Of a stretch of 32,180 nucleotides of DNA, positions 31,837-32,180 are shown one piece after another. The notes under the pieces were generated by a model. It ran no database searches. It was not told the DNA's origin and saw only the letters and a program-made list of their open reading frames with translations. The stretch is from Gammaproteobacteria bacterium. Its GTDB lineage: Bacteria; Pseudomonadota; Gammaproteobacteria; Pseudomonadales; Halieaceae. The position numbers were made by a program, and so were the translations under genes. Each line of letters begins with the position of its first letter. The first letter of the stretch is position 1. Where the stretch lies: assembly GCA_030428835.1 (NCBI GenBank), contig JAUIEP010000042.1, forward strand, positions 1 to 32,180, given 5' to 3'.

Positions 31837-31866
31837 CTATCGGGTGCCTGTAGTATAACTCGATAG
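31837..31866 (-). promoter_or_regulatory. Desaturase upstream region: -10-like box inside an inverted repeat
   Basis: CTATCG (31837-31842) and CGATAG (31861-31866) form a six-base inverted repeat flanking a minus-strand TATACT (31852-31857), which resembles a -10 box about 40 bp before the desaturase ATG. A -35 is not clear in the AT-rich stretch behind it. Confidence 0.35.
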
Positions 31867-31893
31867 TCTAAAAGTTAGTTATTATTATCTTAA

Positions 31894-32110
31894 TGGGCGG
31901 AATTCTGGCACTTTTGAGGTCTGGATGCAAATCGCAGCGAGTGAGAGCGTTGGGCGGATAGTTGTTTGAGTGCTTGTCGGGTGCGGGATTTCGCTATCAC
32001 TTTGGGCGAAGAGTTGTTTGTGTGCTTAGCGGGCGCGGGGTTCTTTGTTTGCCGTTGCGTTGGGCGGAGAGTTGGTTGAGTACTTAGCGGACGAGGGGGT
32101 TCAGCGCTCG
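31894..32110. repeat. Degenerate tandem repeats, about 55 bp per unit
   Basis: The unit begins TGGGCGGAGAGTTGTTTGAG and continues with a GCTTAGCGGGCGCGGGGTT-like part. Units start at 31951, 32003 and 32061; a fourth, more worn copy starts at 31894. Spacings are 57, 52 and 58 bp. Units differ by several substitutions and small indels. No promoter, RNA gene or plausible protein is seen here; an open frame on the minus strand across it is merely the repeat read through. Confidence 0.6.
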
Positions 32111-32141
32111 CGAGAGTGGCACCCGGGCGCCGCGCCATCGT

Positions 32142-32178
32142 GAAACTTTTTGCGGGCGCAAGGCCCGAAAAAAGTTTC
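32142..32178. repeat. Long inverted repeat at the window end
   Basis: A 16-bp arm GAAACTTTTTGCGGGC (32142-32157) pairs with 32163-32178 with one mismatch around a five-base loop. T-runs lie on the loop-distal 5' side on both strands, the reverse of a standard terminator. It may be a repeat element or the base of a larger structure continuing outside the window. Confidence 0.55.
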
Positions 32179-32180
32179 CC

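Noticed and set aside
31894-32110. CRISPR-like repetition
   Set aside because: Units are about 55 bp, adjacent, degenerate and unevenly spaced, with no constant repeat and variable spacer pattern and no cas genes.
31890-32138. 82-codon minus-strand frame in the terminal non-coding region
   Set aside because: It merely reads through the degenerate tandem repeats; no ribosome-binding site or domain, and composition is unlike the real genes.
32142-32178. Rho-independent terminator
   Set aside because: T-runs lie upstream of the stem on both strands and A-runs downstream, the opposite of what is required.

Overview
The window is a GC-rich (mostly about 65-70% by eye), densely coded bacterial chromosome segment. 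It has no tRNA, rRNA, CRISPR array, transposase or phage gene that I can see. Two outer-membrane TonB-dependent receptors of the 'EEIVVTA' TonB-box type, several short-chain dehydrogenases, acyl-CoA and carotenoid enzymes, and the general gene style suggest an aerobic marine-type gammaproteobacterium. Cellvibrionales/Halieaceae is a plausible guess, but it rests on style and not on a marker gene.

Layout. (a) 1-1225, plus strand: 3' part of a nitroreductase, then a dienelactone hydrolase. (b) 1257-4730, minus strand: a probable three-gene envelope operon of a membrane-anchored Ser/Thr kinase, whose outer domain carries five CX7C repeats, followed by two secreted proteins of unknown function. 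(c) 4819-7743: a HAD phosphatase, divergent from a D-2-hydroxyacid dehydrogenase with a signal peptide, then an SDR. (d) 7830-10006: a carotenoid oxygenase divergent from a TetR regulator, with operator-like inverted repeats between them. (e) 10162-14500: TonB receptor, a cysteine-containing unknown protein, a small coiled-coil CXXC protein and an SDR, apparently one operon. (f) 14612-18715: a zinc alcohol dehydrogenase divergent from an SDR - ThuA - acyl-CoA dehydrogenase operon. (g) 18806-24087: a pectinacetylesterase-like lipoprotein, SDR, acyltransferase, AraC-type regulator, SRPBCC protein and enoyl-CoA hydratase. (h) 24267-26600: a second TonB receptor with lower GC. (i) 26817-30911: a divergent cluster in which every product looks exported: a ThuA lipoprotein, a SUMF1-fold protein, a Tat-exported Gfo/Idh/MocA oxidoreductase and a secreted ThuA protein. 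(j) 30908-31813: a fatty acid desaturase, followed by about 370 bp of non-coding DNA with degenerate tandem repeats and a long inverted repeat.

How the genes may work together (inference). Regions (d)-(h) look like a catabolic neighbourhood for a hydrophobic or alicyclic/terpenoid-like substrate: receptor uptake, alcohol/ketone oxidation by SDRs and the Zn-ADH, then acyl-CoA chemistry. The promoters of the receptor operon (e) and the SDR-ThuA-ACAD operon (f) share a 22-base element (19 identities) with the same -35/17-bp/-10 geometry, so they are probably co-regulated. Region (i) looks like a periplasmic version of the ThuA/ThuB (Gfo/Idh/MocA) sugar-oxidation pairing and is the best candidate for an undescribed system. 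Its SUMF1-fold gene appears to begin with a rare ATT codon.
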